A stretch of DNA of 52,653 nucleotides from Bernardetia sp. (GTDB taxonomy: Bacteria; Bacteroidota; Bacteroidia; Cytophagales; Bernardetiaceae). The position numbers and the translations under genes are program-made. The notes beneath the pieces were generated by a model. It was not told the origin of the DNA, searched no databases, and saw only the letters and a list, made by a program, of their open reading frames with translations. Of the stretch, positions 27,072 to 35,471 are shown in pieces; position 1 is the stretch's first letter, and each line of letters begins with the position of its first letter. The DNA lies in assembly GCF_020630935.1 (NCBI RefSeq), contig NZ_JAHDIG010000031.1:1-52653 (forward strand), written 5' to 3'.

Positions 27072-27761
27072 ATGAAAAAACTAACATTCACTCTGATTTG
27101 TACTTTAAGTATTGTTTTACAAATACAAGCACAAAAATCTCAAGTTAATTTATTTTCTGATACTCCATATACAACTTACACTGGTGTTGTTGAAGGTGGA
27201 GATTTGAAATATGAACAGGTAAAAGGAACTCCTTACACTAATGATTCTTTCCAAGAAGCTACTTTAGTAGGCGACAGTATAGGCTATCTCATAAGATATG
27301 ATGCTTACAAACAAGTAATGCAGTTGAGAGAAAAAGATTATCATGGTGAAGCAAAAATTCTTCAACCTACAAAATCTTATCGTTTTGATTTGGTAGGAAA
27401 AAATCAATCTTATATTGCTGTAACCTATCCTTCTCTTGGAAAAGGATTTGGATTAGTAATATGGAACAATAATACAGGTGTTGAGCTAATCAAAAGACAA
27501 GTTGTTACTTTTCAGAAAGGCAGAAAAGGAAATGGAGGCTATCAAGTTGAAATTGCTGATGCTTTTAGTGAGATAAAAGAAAGTTACTTTATTCGTCTAT
27601 CAAAAGATGAAAAACTAATAGAAATACCTTCAAGTAAAAAAGAGGTTTTTAAATTCTTGGGTGACGAAATCAAGAAAAAAGCGAAAGAAAACAAGCTAAA
27701 CCCGAATAAAGAAGAAGACCTTATACAACTGATTAGTTTCAAGTATGGTACTTCTGAATAA
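27072..27761 (+). CDS. Secreted hypothetical protein
   Basis: Signal peptide about 1-20 (LCTLSIVLQIQAQ-like end), then a beta-rich protein of roughly 210 residues with propeller-like strands, for example YIAVTYPSLGKGFGLVIWNNNTGVELI. The last 40 residues are helical and lysine-rich (DEIKKKAKENKLNPNKEEDLIQLI). It diverges from the secreted protein gene to its left. No recognised family and no visible regulatory site other than an AT-rich leader. Confidence 0.6.
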   Translation: MKKLTFTLICTLSIVLQIQAQKSQVNLFSDTPYTTYTGVVEGGDLKYEQVKGTPYTNDSFQEATLVGDSIGYLIRYDAYKQVMQLREKDYHGEAKILQPTKSYRFDLVGKNQSYIAVTYPSLGKGFGLVIWNNNTGVELIKRQVVTFQKGRKGNGGYQVEIADAFSEIKESYFIRLSKDEKLIEIPSSKKEVFKFLGDEIKKKAKENKLNPNKEEDLIQLISFKYGTSE

Positions 27762-27879
27762 AAAAATGAAACGCATCTCAATTAATTTTTTGGTAAGGCT
27801 TTTGTAAAATACTAACAAGTATAGAACTAATTTTATTTATCAAAATTATCCAAGTTTATCTTATAAAACCCTTCGAAAA

Positions 27880-28302
27880 ATGAATTTAAAGTTTAAAAAT
27901 ATTTTGAAGTACAAAGTAAATGTGCTTTTCTTTTCTCTTTTATTAGTATTTTCTATGTCTTCTTGTGATGAGCTATTTGCTCCTATTGAAGACACTACAA
28001 GTGCAGGAGAATACACAGAAGAAGGTATTGCATCTTATTATGCAGACAAATATGAAGGCAGACCCACAGCAAGTGGCGAAATATTTAGACAAGATTTATT
28101 GACGGCAGCACACAAAACATTGCCCTTCGGTACAATGGTAACAGTTACGAATTTGAAAAATGGTAAGAGTATTAGAGTTAGGATAAATGATAGAGGACCT
28201 TTTGTAGCAGGCAGAATTATTGACCTAACAAGTAGAGGTGCAAGAGAACTAGATTTTATTCGTGATGGAATTGTGAATGTAAAAATAGAATATGATTTAT
28301 AG
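27880..28302 (+). CDS. RlpA-like lipoprotein (double-psi beta-barrel)
   Basis: The precursor has a lipobox ending in Cys29 (VFSMSSC) and one RlpA/double-psi beta-barrel domain: [20 protein letters not shown], then [19 protein letters not shown] and [18 protein letters not shown]. RlpA proteins are septal-ring or denuded-glycan lytic transglycosylases, and the Asp in NDRGPF is a conserved active-site position. There is no SPOR domain here, so it is a short variant of 140 residues. It ends just before a bidirectional terminator. Confidence 0.88.
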   Translation: MNLKFKNILKYKVNVLFFSLLLVFSMSSCDELFAPIEDTTSAGEYTEEGIASYYADKYEGRPTASGEIFRQDLLTAAHKTLPFGTMVTVTNLKNGKSIRVRINDRGPFVAGRIIDLTSRGARELDFIRDGIVNVKIEYDL

Positions 28303-28317
28303 GAAAAGTTATAGCAT

Positions 28318-28359
28318 AAAAAAAACTCAATCCATTTTTTTATAGATTGAGTTTTTTTT
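28318..28359. terminator. Bidirectional intrinsic terminator
   Basis: A 15-bp stem formed by an A-tract plus CTCAATC and its complement with a 12-nt loop. It sits between the convergent RlpA-like and DUF1206 genes. Confidence 0.88.
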
Positions 28360-28365
28360 ATGGTT

Positions 28366-29178
28366 TTACGCTTGAATTCTAAATTCTTTTGCTCTGATAA
28401 CCATAAAAAGTCCGTAGAGAGCCAAACCTAGAGCAACTAAACCAACTAACCATGCACTCGTTGAGGAGAACATAAATTCAAAGGCATTTTCTGTCCCTCC
28501 TGCTTTACTTGCATTGTTTTCAATAGCAGCTCTTGCTGTCAAATAACCAATTACCAAAAGGACTATACCTCTTGAGATGTAACCTACTTTTCCTGCTTCT
28601 CTGACAACTTCTTTTGTTTTCCTTGCTAAAGTATTTATTTTCTTCATGTGTTTGTCCGAAAAGCCTTTCCATATTTCATACCCTCCTTTTCCAATAATAA
28701 CAAGAGCCAAAATACCAACAATAATACTACCAGCAGGCATGTCTAATATTTGAGCTATTACAGTAGAACGTCCTCCACCAGCATCATTTTTTACGCCTTG
28801 TATCGCCATTTTCATTGCAAAACTTGCTAAAGTACCATACGTAAATCCACTAATGAAATAGCCTATACGATTTATTTTATCCATTGCACTATCGTCATTA
28901 TCTTTTTCTGGAGCAATAAATGCCTGTGTCCATCGCCAAGCAGTGTATCCGAACAGACCTAATGCAACAATACTTAACAAAATGCGTCCGAAAGGTTGTT
29001 CTAGAATAAATTGAAAAATACCTGTCTTACCATTTACATCTCCTCCTAGTCCAAAGGCTGTCATAGTGGCAAGTATGCCTATAAGGAAATATACTAACCC
29101 TTTCATAAAGTAGCCAGATTTAGCAAACTTTTCTAGGGAATCTTTTTTGTCTGTGGGTAATGAGCTAATCGAAATCAT
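28366..29178 (-). CDS. DUF1206-family integral membrane protein
   Basis: A 270-residue membrane protein built of three repeated two-helix units, the layout of DUF1206. Each unit begins with an 'a..Gy...g.vy...G.l' pattern: SGYFMKGLVYFLIGILA, IGYFISGFTYGTLASF and VGYISRGIVLLVIGYL. Each second helix holds a 'G...l....lG...y' pattern, e.g. ILLSIVALGLFGYTAWR. No molecular function is known for the family. It is monocistronic. Confidence 0.88.
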   Translation of the reverse strand: MISISSLPTDKKDSLEKFAKSGYFMKGLVYFLIGILATMTAFGLGGDVNGKTGIFQFILEQPFGRILLSIVALGLFGYTAWRWTQAFIAPEKDNDDSAMDKINRIGYFISGFTYGTLASFAMKMAIQGVKNDAGGGRSTVIAQILDMPAGSIIVGILALVIIGKGGYEIWKGFSDKHMKKINTLARKTKEVVREAGKVGYISRGIVLLVIGYLTARAAIENNASKAGGTENAFEFMFSSTSAWLVGLVALGLALYGLFMVIRAKEFRIQA

Positions 29179-29722
29179 AAAAATAAATAGTTTAAAAAAT
29201 TTTTGTTTGATTAATATTAAAAAATGAATAGTTGTAGTTTGTTGATAACTATCTGAATAATCAACCTTTATCTGTGTAGTTTTGTTACTGAAAATAAAAC
29301 TAGAAGTAGCAAGTTTTGTTTGGTTTGCTATTTTCTATAATGAGAAACCATCTGCAAAGAGGTGGCAATATGTCTTTGGTTAAAGCATTGTACCTGAGTT
29401 TATTAATATGCTTTATAAAAGTATCAGACCGTGAAAAACATAATACCTGTTCAGAATTTTTTGTAACACAGAACACAGTTTTTGCCACTCTTGAATAAGC
29501 TCTTACTAACAAAATTTAATTCAAACAACATTCTTAATATTTTTATCTAGTTAAGATAAAGTTTTGTTGCCTTCTTTCTTTTTAGAAAAAAATAGTGTTT
29601 TTTTATTTGGGAATAAATACGAATTTTTACTACCTTAGAAAAGCATAAATATTATAGGTATTTATAAAATATTTTATTTTTAACTTCACACAATTTTTCA
29701 AAATTATTAATTTAAACTTTAT
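29179..29722. other. Long AT-rich intergenic region
   Basis: This 544-bp gap lies between divergent genes. Two short overlapping frames on opposite strands (about 60-70 codons) have no homology-like features and I reject them. A promoter-like pair is present at 29606-29638 for the large surface-protein gene. I see nothing else of substance. Confidence 0.6.
29606..29638 (+). promoter_or_regulatory. Bacteroidota-type promoter for the surface protein gene
   Basis: A TTTG at 29606-29609 and a TACCTTAG at 29631-29638 are separated by 21 nt. This matches the TTTG/TAnnTTTG consensus except for one base in the -7 box. The leader to the ATG would be about 80 nt. Confidence 0.6.
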
Positions 29723-32700
29723 ATGAAACATTTATTCAGTTTTATGAAGTATGGTGTATTACTTCTTACCTTATTTTTATTTTGGCTTCCAGCTTACTCT
29801 CAAACGATAAGTTCCAACATTACTAGTGTAGATTGTGCAGGAGGTGCCACAGGAGTTATTGATTTAACAGTAAGTGGGTTTAGTGGCTCAGAAACTTATC
29901 TTTGGTCAAATGGTGCCACAACTCAAGATATTTCAAGTTTGTTGCCAGGCGAATATGATGTTACTGTGAGTGATGGAGGAGATACATACACCGCTCGTTA
30001 TTACGTAGGCTATGACATAAGTTGGACAGATTTGCAAAACTTTACTCTGAATGGAGATGGAAATCTTCAAAAAGGAGCTACTTCAGGTTGGAATAGTGAT
30101 GCTAACTCAGTAGAAACAGTTCCTGGTGCAGGTGGTGTTGCTTTTACAGCTTTTGAGACTACCTCTTCTTATATGGTTGGACTTTCTGCGAATGACACTG
30201 ACCCCACTCTTTCATTTAGTGATATAGACTATGCAATTTATATAGTTTCTACAGGAGTAGTACGAGTTTATGAATTGGGTACATTTATAGGAGAATTTGG
30301 TGCCTATCAAGCAGGAGACCTTTTTACAATTTCTCGTAATAATGGTGATATTACTTATTCAAAAAATGGTAGTGTATTCTATACAAATAATAGTGCTATA
30401 AGTTCTTCTTTATTTGTTAGTGCTACCATGTTCTCAGCGAATGCTACCGTTCCACAAGTACAACTCACTAATTGTGATGTTATAAGTTCTGCTACTATTA
30501 CCCCTGTAAGTTGTGCAACAGGAAGTTCAGTAGGTGCTATTGACCTTACTGTAACTCAAGGAAGTGGCACTTATACCTACCTATGGAATACAGGTGCAAC
30601 AACACAGGATATTTCGGGTTTGACAGCAGGAAATTATAATGTTACTATTACAGATGTAGGTAGTGGACTTACCTATGAGGCTCGTTATACTGTAGGTTAT
30701 GATTTGAATTGGACAGGTTTGGTTAATCAAACTGATAATGGATCTGGTAACTTAGTTAAAGATGCTTCTACAGGTTGGACAGGTGATGCAAGCTCGGTTG
30801 AGCGTGTTGTAGGAGATGGAGGAATTGCTTTTACAGCTTCTATTCGTAGTGCCTCTTATATGGTAGGCTTATCATATACTAATACTACAGGAGGTTTTTC
30901 TGATATTGGTTATGCTATTTATCTTAATAAACTTGGCGAGGTAGAAGTCTATCAACAAGGTATTTTTAAAGGTGATTTTGGTTCTTATACATCAGGTGAT
31001 TTATTTAGTGTTACTCGCAGTGGTACTACTATCAGTTATTCTAAAAATGGTAGTGTTTTTTATACACAAAATAATGCTAACCCATCTGATCTTTTTGCAA
31101 GTGCATCCATTTATGATGCAAATGCAGTCACTCCTCAAGTACAATTTATAGATTGTCCTATTTCTTTGGATATTGCAACTACCCTAAGTAATTGTTCATC
31201 AGACGTAGGTTCTGCAACTGTAAGTCTAGTAGGTGAAAGTCTTCCAGTAACTTACTCGTGGACACCAGGAGGTTCTACAAGTGCAACTATCTCTAACCAA
31301 TCAGCAGGTTTGTATGAAGTAACAGCTACTATAGCTAGTGCAGGTCTTAGTTTAAGTAAAACGGTAAGTATAGGTAATGTTATTAATTGGGAAGCCTCTA
31401 ACAATGTCAACGTTACTACGACAGGAAATGTAGTAAGTAAAACAAATGCTTCTGGATGGACAAGTGGTGCTAATTCAGCAGACCAGTTGAGCCCTAGAGT
31501 TGATGGATGGGTAAACAATACAGTTAACTCTACTACAAATTCATATATGTTTGGTTTAGGGTTACCTAATACTTCTGCTTATTTTTCATCAGTTACTTAT
31601 GCTTGGTATATAGTAGCAGGAGGAATTGCTTATCCTAGTTATAACTCTCAAACAACTACTTCGGTTTCTTATCAATTAGGAGACAATTTCCGTGTAGCTA
31701 GAGAGGGGAACAGTGTTAAATTTTATAAAAATGAAGTTGTAGTTTATCAACAAACTGTAAATACTGAAGAACGACTTGTTGCTGATGTTGCTATTCATAC
31801 TGCTAGTGGAAGTACAGGTATTTTACAACATTCTTTTTGTGGTACTACAGGTGGCGAGAGTTATTCTGCAGTAGTTACAGACTTAGATTGTGGAGGTTCA
31901 GGACTAGGAAGTATTGATGTTACTGATGTTGGAGGATTTACTTATTCTTGGTCAAATGGTGCAACTACGCAAGATATTAGTGGTTTATCTGCTGGAGTTT
32001 ATACTTTAGAGCTATCCTTAGGAGGGCAACTATATGATAGAAGTTCTTACTTTGTTGGAGCTCCAATTACTTGGACGGGTTTAACAGATTTTACTTTAGA
32101 AGATAATCGTTTAAGAAAGACATCTACCACAGGTAGTTGGAGTAGTTCAGCTAATTCTACATCTTCTATATCAGGAGACGGTGGTCTGTCTTTCTTAGCT
32201 GTTACTAATTTATCTTATATGGTAGGGCTTTCATCTCAAGAACAAGGAGTTGGTTATTCAACTATTGACTATGCTATTTATTTAGCTTTGGGTAAAGTAT
32301 TTGTCTATGAAAATGGGGTGTACAGAGGAGAATTTACTACTTATGAAGCAGATGATTACTTTGAAGTCAGACGTACAGGAACTACAGTTAGATATTATAA
32401 AAATGGAGCATCTTTTTACACTAGTACAGTAAGTAGTAGTGGAGCATTGATTGCTGATGTAAGTATGCATTCAGCAAGTGGATTAATGCCAAAAATAACA
32501 TTTAATAGCTGTTCTACTCCTTCTACTGCACCTCCACTTACCAAAATAAAAGCTGTAAGTGACATTACAAAAGAAGGTATCTTTAGTATTTATCCAAACC
32601 CAAGTGCGGGAATATTTAAAATACACTTTGAAAGTATATTATTATCAGATACAGAAGTAACAGTATTTGATGGTATTGGTAGAAAGGTAAGTACACAAAC

Positions 32701-32818
32701 TTTCAAAGAAGGAAGTCAAGAATTCAAAGTTAATTTGACTAACCAGCAAAAAGGAGTGTATTTAATCCATTTTAATCAAAATGGAGCAACTTATTCAAGA
32801 ACGGTTGTTATTAAATAA
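29723..32818 (+). CDS. Large modular surface protein with SprB-like repeats and T9SS sorting domain
   Basis: A secreted protein of 1031 residues. A signal peptide (about 1-27) is followed by four tandem copies of a roughly 230-residue unit, starting near residues 31, 257, 485 and 716. Each unit has a SprB-like repeat (for example YLWSNGATTQDISSLLPGEY, and TYLWNTGATTQDISGLTAGN) and a second module of about 170 residues with 'GWxxxAxS' and 'YMVGLS' motifs, plus D/YAIY and KNGSVFYT strands. This second module looks like a concanavalin/SPRY-type beta-sandwich. The last 75 residues are a T9SS type A sorting domain (IYPNPSAGIFKIHF, ending KGVYLIHF and TVVIK), which directs export and attachment to the cell surface. 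Likely an adhesin, possibly for gliding or surface attachment. It has its own promoter and terminator. Confidence 0.9.
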   Translation: MKHLFSFMKYGVLLLTLFLFWLPAYSQTISSNITSVDCAGGATGVIDLTVSGFSGSETYLWSNGATTQDISSLLPGEYDVTVSDGGDTYTARYYVGYDISWTDLQNFTLNGDGNLQKGATSGWNSDANSVETVPGAGGVAFTAFETTSSYMVGLSANDTDPTLSFSDIDYAIYIVSTGVVRVYELGTFIGEFGAYQAGDLFTISRNNGDITYSKNGSVFYTNNSAISSSLFVSATMFSANATVPQVQLTNCDVISSATITPVSCATGSSVGAIDLTVTQGSGTYTYLWNTGATTQDISGLTAGNYNVTITDVGSGLTYEARYTVGYDLNWTGLVNQTDNGSGNLVKDASTGWTGDASSVERVVGDGGIAFTASIRSASYMVGLSYTNTTGGFSDIGYAIYLNKLGEVEVYQQGIFKGDFGSYTSGDLFSVTRSGTTISYSKNGSVFYTQNNANPSDLFASASIYDANAVTPQVQFIDCPISLDIATTLSNCSSDVGSATVSLVGESLPVTYSWTPGGSTSATISNQSAGLYEVTATIASAGLSLSKTVSIGNVINWEASNNVNVTTTGNVVSKTNASGWTSGANSADQLSPRVDGWVNNTVNSTTNSYMFGLGLPNTSAYFSSVTYAWYIVAGGIAYPSYNSQTTTSVSYQLGDNFRVAREGNSVKFYKNEVVVYQQTVNTEERLVADVAIHTASGSTGILQHSFCGTTGGESYSAVVTDLDCGGSGLGSIDVTDVGGFTYSWSNGATTQDISGLSAGVYTLELSLGGQLYDRSSYFVGAPITWTGLTDFTLEDNRLRKTSTTGSWSSSANSTSSISGDGGLSFLAVTNLSYMVGLSSQEQGVGYSTIDYAIYLALGKVFVYENGVYRGEFTTYEADDYFEVRRTGTTVRYYKNGASFYTSTVSSSGALIADVSMHSASGLMPKITFNSCSTPSTAPPLTKIKAVSDITKEGIFSIYPNPSAGIFKIHFESILLSDTEVTVFDGIGRKVSTQTFKEGSQEFKVNLTNQQKGVYLIHFNQNGATYSRTVVIK

Positions 32819-32849
32819 GCAGCAAAGTTAAAATAAAGTGTATCGCAAA

Positions 32850-32897
32850 AAAGAGGTTGTATAAAAAATGTTATTTATACAGCCTCTTTATTTTTTT
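32850..32897 (+). terminator. Intrinsic terminator of the surface-protein gene
   Basis: A 16-bp stem with one G-T pair (AAAGAGGTTGTATAAA with TTTATACAGCCTCTTT), 8-nt loop, then A and seven T. Confidence 0.85.
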
Positions 32898-32966
32898 GTC
32901 CAAAGTAAAAGTAGGATTTTTGCAAAAATAAAAGCCAACCAAATTTTATTTGTTTAAAAGCTTATT

Positions 32967-33003
32967 TTCTTCATAGCGTTGGGTTTGCAAACCCTATGAA
33001 GAA
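32967..33003. repeat. Hairpin element with nested palindrome
   Basis: Outer arms TTCTTCATA and TATGAAGAA flank an inner GGGTTTGCAAACCC palindrome. Its position in the repeat-rich gap suggests a REP-like sequence. Confidence 0.55.
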
Positions 33004-33011
33004 ACGAATTT

Positions 33012-33067
33012 TTGATAATCAATTAGTATAATAACGTGAAATCGGAATTGTATTTCTTGATTATCAA
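33012..33067. repeat. 11-bp perfect inverted repeat
   Basis: TTGATAATCAA and TTGATTATCAA form exact complementary arms separated by 34 nt. No transposase is nearby, so it could mark the ends of a very small element or be coincidental in AT-rich DNA. Confidence 0.45.
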
Positions 33068-33091
33068 TAAGTTATGGCATTCTTTTAATCT

Positions 33092-33152
33092 TCGGTACTG
33101 CCCTTTGGGCTGACCTTGATTAAAAGTAGGTCAGTCTCGTTAGAGCAGACCG
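33092..33152 (-). repeat. Dispersed palindromic repeat, copy 2
   Basis: Reverse-complementing this segment gives the same order of blocks as 13840-13886: CGGTCTGC, CTA(A/G)CGAGACTGACCTA, a loop, AAGGTCAG and CAGTACCG. The hairpin CTGACCT/AGGTCAG is present with an 11-nt loop. It differs from copy 1 by several substitutions and a short insertion (GCCCAAAGGG-type block). Confidence 0.7.
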
Positions 33153-33267
33153 AAAATAGTTTTTGTAGTGTATAGAGAAGCATTTAAGATTGGTTTTTAA
33201 TCCCAAGTTCACGTTATAATACCGAGTTTACGTTAGTTTTTAATGAGGAATATTAAGTAATTGATGG

Positions 33268-33362
33268 GTGCAATTTGTTTCGTAACAACTATTGTCAAGG
33301 TCTGTTTTTTCTTCGAAAAAGACCATTGACAAAGTTGAAACTAGCTTTTTAGAAAATTGCAC
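33268..33362. repeat. Nearly self-complementary 95-bp element
   Basis: Four nested arms pair in order: GTGCAATTT/AAATTGCAC, GTTTC/GAAAC, AACTATTGTCAA/TTGACAAAGTT and GGTC/GACC, with a TTTTT-CTTCG-AAAAA core. This gives a long hairpin spanning almost the entire element. It may be a small transposon-like repeat (MITE type), a structured RNA, or the terminator of the MscS gene to its right. Confidence 0.6.
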
Positions 33363-33413
33363 TAACATTCAAAAGTAACAAAATTGTAGGATATGATTAC
33401 TTAATTAACTGTT

Positions 33414-35279
33414 TTAGTCTTCAAACTCTTTTCTGTCTTTAGTCAATACTCCATCTTCATCACTTTTTGGATTTACTTCTTTGCTTTTACTGTTACTAGA
33501 ACTGTTATTTTCATATTTTTGAAGCAAGACTCTTTCTTTTGAAAGATAGATACCATTTTCTAATTCAGCAACATATTTTAATATTTTCTCACGAATATCA
33601 CAATGCAGAATCCACGCTGTTGAAGGGTCTTTTGCACTACATAAAGCTCTCATCTCAATTCCTTCTTTTGAGCTTCCAATAACTTGTAATTTTGGTGGTT
33701 TTGCTTCATCATAATTATCTGATGCTTTCAAGAGTTCTGAAAATTTTTGTCGTACTTTTTCTACATCAATATGAAAGTCTGCGTAAATCATTATTGGTTT
33801 CATAAGATGTGGGTCGTTCATAGACCAGTTTTCGAAAGGCTCTGTGATAAAATGTTTTAGGGGAACAATGACTCTTCTCTCATCCCACGTTTTGATAATC
33901 AGATACGTAAAACGAATATCTTCTACTGTTCCATACTGATTTTCAAAATAAATAGTATCTCCAATTCTAGCTGGTTTTGTAATAGCAATCTGCATTCCTG
34001 CAATAATATTTCCGAGTGTACTTTGTGCTGCAAGTCCTAAAACAACTGTCGCTACTCCTGCCGATGCCATCAGCGAAATACCAAGGTTTTGTAAAGATTC
34101 AAATTGTGAAAGAACTAAGCCGATGCCTATCGCAATAACCACAAACGTAAAAACTCTACGAGCTACTGAAATGTGAGTAAGATAACGCCTAGATTCTAAA
34201 TTTTCTTCGTCTGAAATATCTCCTACTTGTGTTTCTGAAATTCTATCAATAATATATTCTACTACACGAAGTATGAGCCACGTAAAAGAACCAATGACGA
34301 CTACAAGCATTATCGCATAAAAAATAGGCGACAGTGAGCCAGAAATAGAAAGAAAATTGTTCATTATGAAATAAAAAACAAGCACACCTACTGCTAAAGA
34401 AACAGGAGGAGCTATTTTGTCACCAATCTCATCTACCCAATGTTTATCATAAAGTTTTACTAATTTATTTATAGCAAATGCAATGAGTCTTCCTAATAAA
34501 TAACAAGCCAAGCCAAAAATAATCATGCCCAACATTTTCCAGGCTTGAATGCCTAAGATTTCAAACTCTCCCCATTCTGGAACGAGACGGTCTAACTTAG
34601 AAGGTGCATACTGTTCGTACAAAAGCTCAATATTTTCGACAGTATTTGCAGAAATGACCCATACAGGAGCTTTGTCCTTTATTTTTACTCTATCCAAACG
34701 CAAAGGTATAGAACGCCCATTTAACGGAAGTGAACCAAAACGAATACTTTTTTGAGCTTTTCCAGAAATAGATTTATTCCCAGCTCCTGCTTGATTGATT
34801 TGTCCGTCAGGTCGGTCAGGAAGGTCGTCCCAGTTAATGCTAACTCGTTTGTCTATGACATAGTACAACTTTTCTGCAAGAGTAGCTGCCTTTTCTGAAC
34901 GTATTTTTTGTGGTAATAAGTTAAAATTGAGTGCATGAGCAGCCAATTCATATTTCTTTTCTTGACAAGCCAAGATAAAATGCTCCATGGCTGCCTGTGG
35001 AGTTTGAAGATTAATAAACTCTTCTGAAGTTGACAGTCCTTTATTTAGTTGTTTTAGGTTGAAATAATAATCATTGTGTTCCCCTATAAAAGAGCGTTCA
35101 TCATCTGTATCTAAAAGTGTATCGACTACAAATTTTTTATCAGGAAGCTCATCTTTATTAGAAGCCGTATTTTCGGTACTATCGTTTTGAGCAAAAGTGA
35201 AAATTGAGAGAATAGAAAATAAAACAAACAGAGATAATCGTACAAAAAAATGTGTTTTGTAGTGAGTAAAAAATGTCAT
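33414..35279 (-). CDS. MscS-family mechanosensitive channel
   Basis: A 621-residue inner membrane channel. An N-terminal signal-like segment (about 10-30, ending in FAQ) and a periplasmic domain (35-245) precede five transmembrane helices between about 245 and 420. The MscS core follows: the glycine-alanine pore helix (LMASAGVATVVLGLAAQSTL), LGNIIAGMQIAITKPARIGD, then the beta domain TVEDIRFTYLIIKTWDERRVIVPL and the alpha/beta cytoplasmic domain. These channels open under hypo-osmotic stress. The tail (about 590-621) is charged and low in complexity. It has an unusually long periplasmic domain compared with E. coli MscS. Monocistronic. Confidence 0.9.
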   Translation of the reverse strand: MTFFTHYKTHFFVRLSLFVLFSILSIFTFAQNDSTENTASNKDELPDKKFVVDTLLDTDDERSFIGEHNDYYFNLKQLNKGLSTSEEFINLQTPQAAMEHFILACQEKKYELAAHALNFNLLPQKIRSEKAATLAEKLYYVIDKRVSINWDDLPDRPDGQINQAGAGNKSISGKAQKSIRFGSLPLNGRSIPLRLDRVKIKDKAPVWVISANTVENIELLYEQYAPSKLDRLVPEWGEFEILGIQAWKMLGMIIFGLACYLLGRLIAFAINKLVKLYDKHWVDEIGDKIAPPVSLAVGVLVFYFIMNNFLSISGSLSPIFYAIMLVVVIGSFTWLILRVVEYIIDRISETQVGDISDEENLESRRYLTHISVARRVFTFVVIAIGIGLVLSQFESLQNLGISLMASAGVATVVLGLAAQSTLGNIIAGMQIAITKPARIGDTIYFENQYGTVEDIRFTYLIIKTWDERRVIVPLKHFITEPFENWSMNDPHLMKPIMIYADFHIDVEKVRQKFSELLKASDNYDEAKPPKLQVIGSSKEGIEMRALCSAKDPSTAWILHCDIREKILKYVAELENGIYLSKERVLLQKYENNSSSNSKSKEVNPKSDEDGVLTKDRKEFED

Positions 35280-35419
35280 TACAAGAAAAATATTTAGTCT
35301 AAAAAATGTGTTGTGTCTTTTCTTAACTCAGTTTTGAAGTGATAGTTTAAAGTTTTTTAAAAAGTAGTATTTAAAACTATTGTTTTAGTGGGTATGTGAG
35401 ATTTAGAAGATTTTCATAT

Positions 35420-35459
35420 AAAAAAACTCGTTGAAGGTTATAGTTTAACCCTCAACGAG
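35420..35459 (-). terminator. Intrinsic terminator of the FTCD gene
   Basis: CTCGTTGA/TCAACGAG arms with an inner GGTTA/TAACC stem are followed on the minus strand by seven T. It is 12 bp past the stop of the FTCD gene. Confidence 0.85.
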
Positions 35460-35471
35460 AATTTTCTTTAG

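Larger units (their letters stand above)
32819..33413. other. Repeat-rich intergenic region
   Basis: A 595-bp gap without genes. It holds the surface-protein terminator, a hairpin (32967-33003), an 11-bp inverted repeat (33012/33067), one copy of the dispersed repeat (33092-33152), two near-identical direct AGTT(C/T)ACGTTA motifs (33206-33216 and 33225-33235), a further inverted match of the first motif at 33030-33039, and a nearly self-complementary element of about 95 bp (33268-33362). Confidence 0.75.

Noticed and set aside
29300-29512. Overlapping short frames on both strands in the gap before the surface-protein gene
   Set aside because: They are about 60-70 codons, overlap each other on opposite strands, and show no signal peptide, domain or ribosome binding site. 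The palindrome-free AT-rich sequence explains them as chance.
32819-33413. CRISPR array
   Set aside because: The repeats here are few, differ in sequence, lack regular spacing, and no cas genes are in the window.
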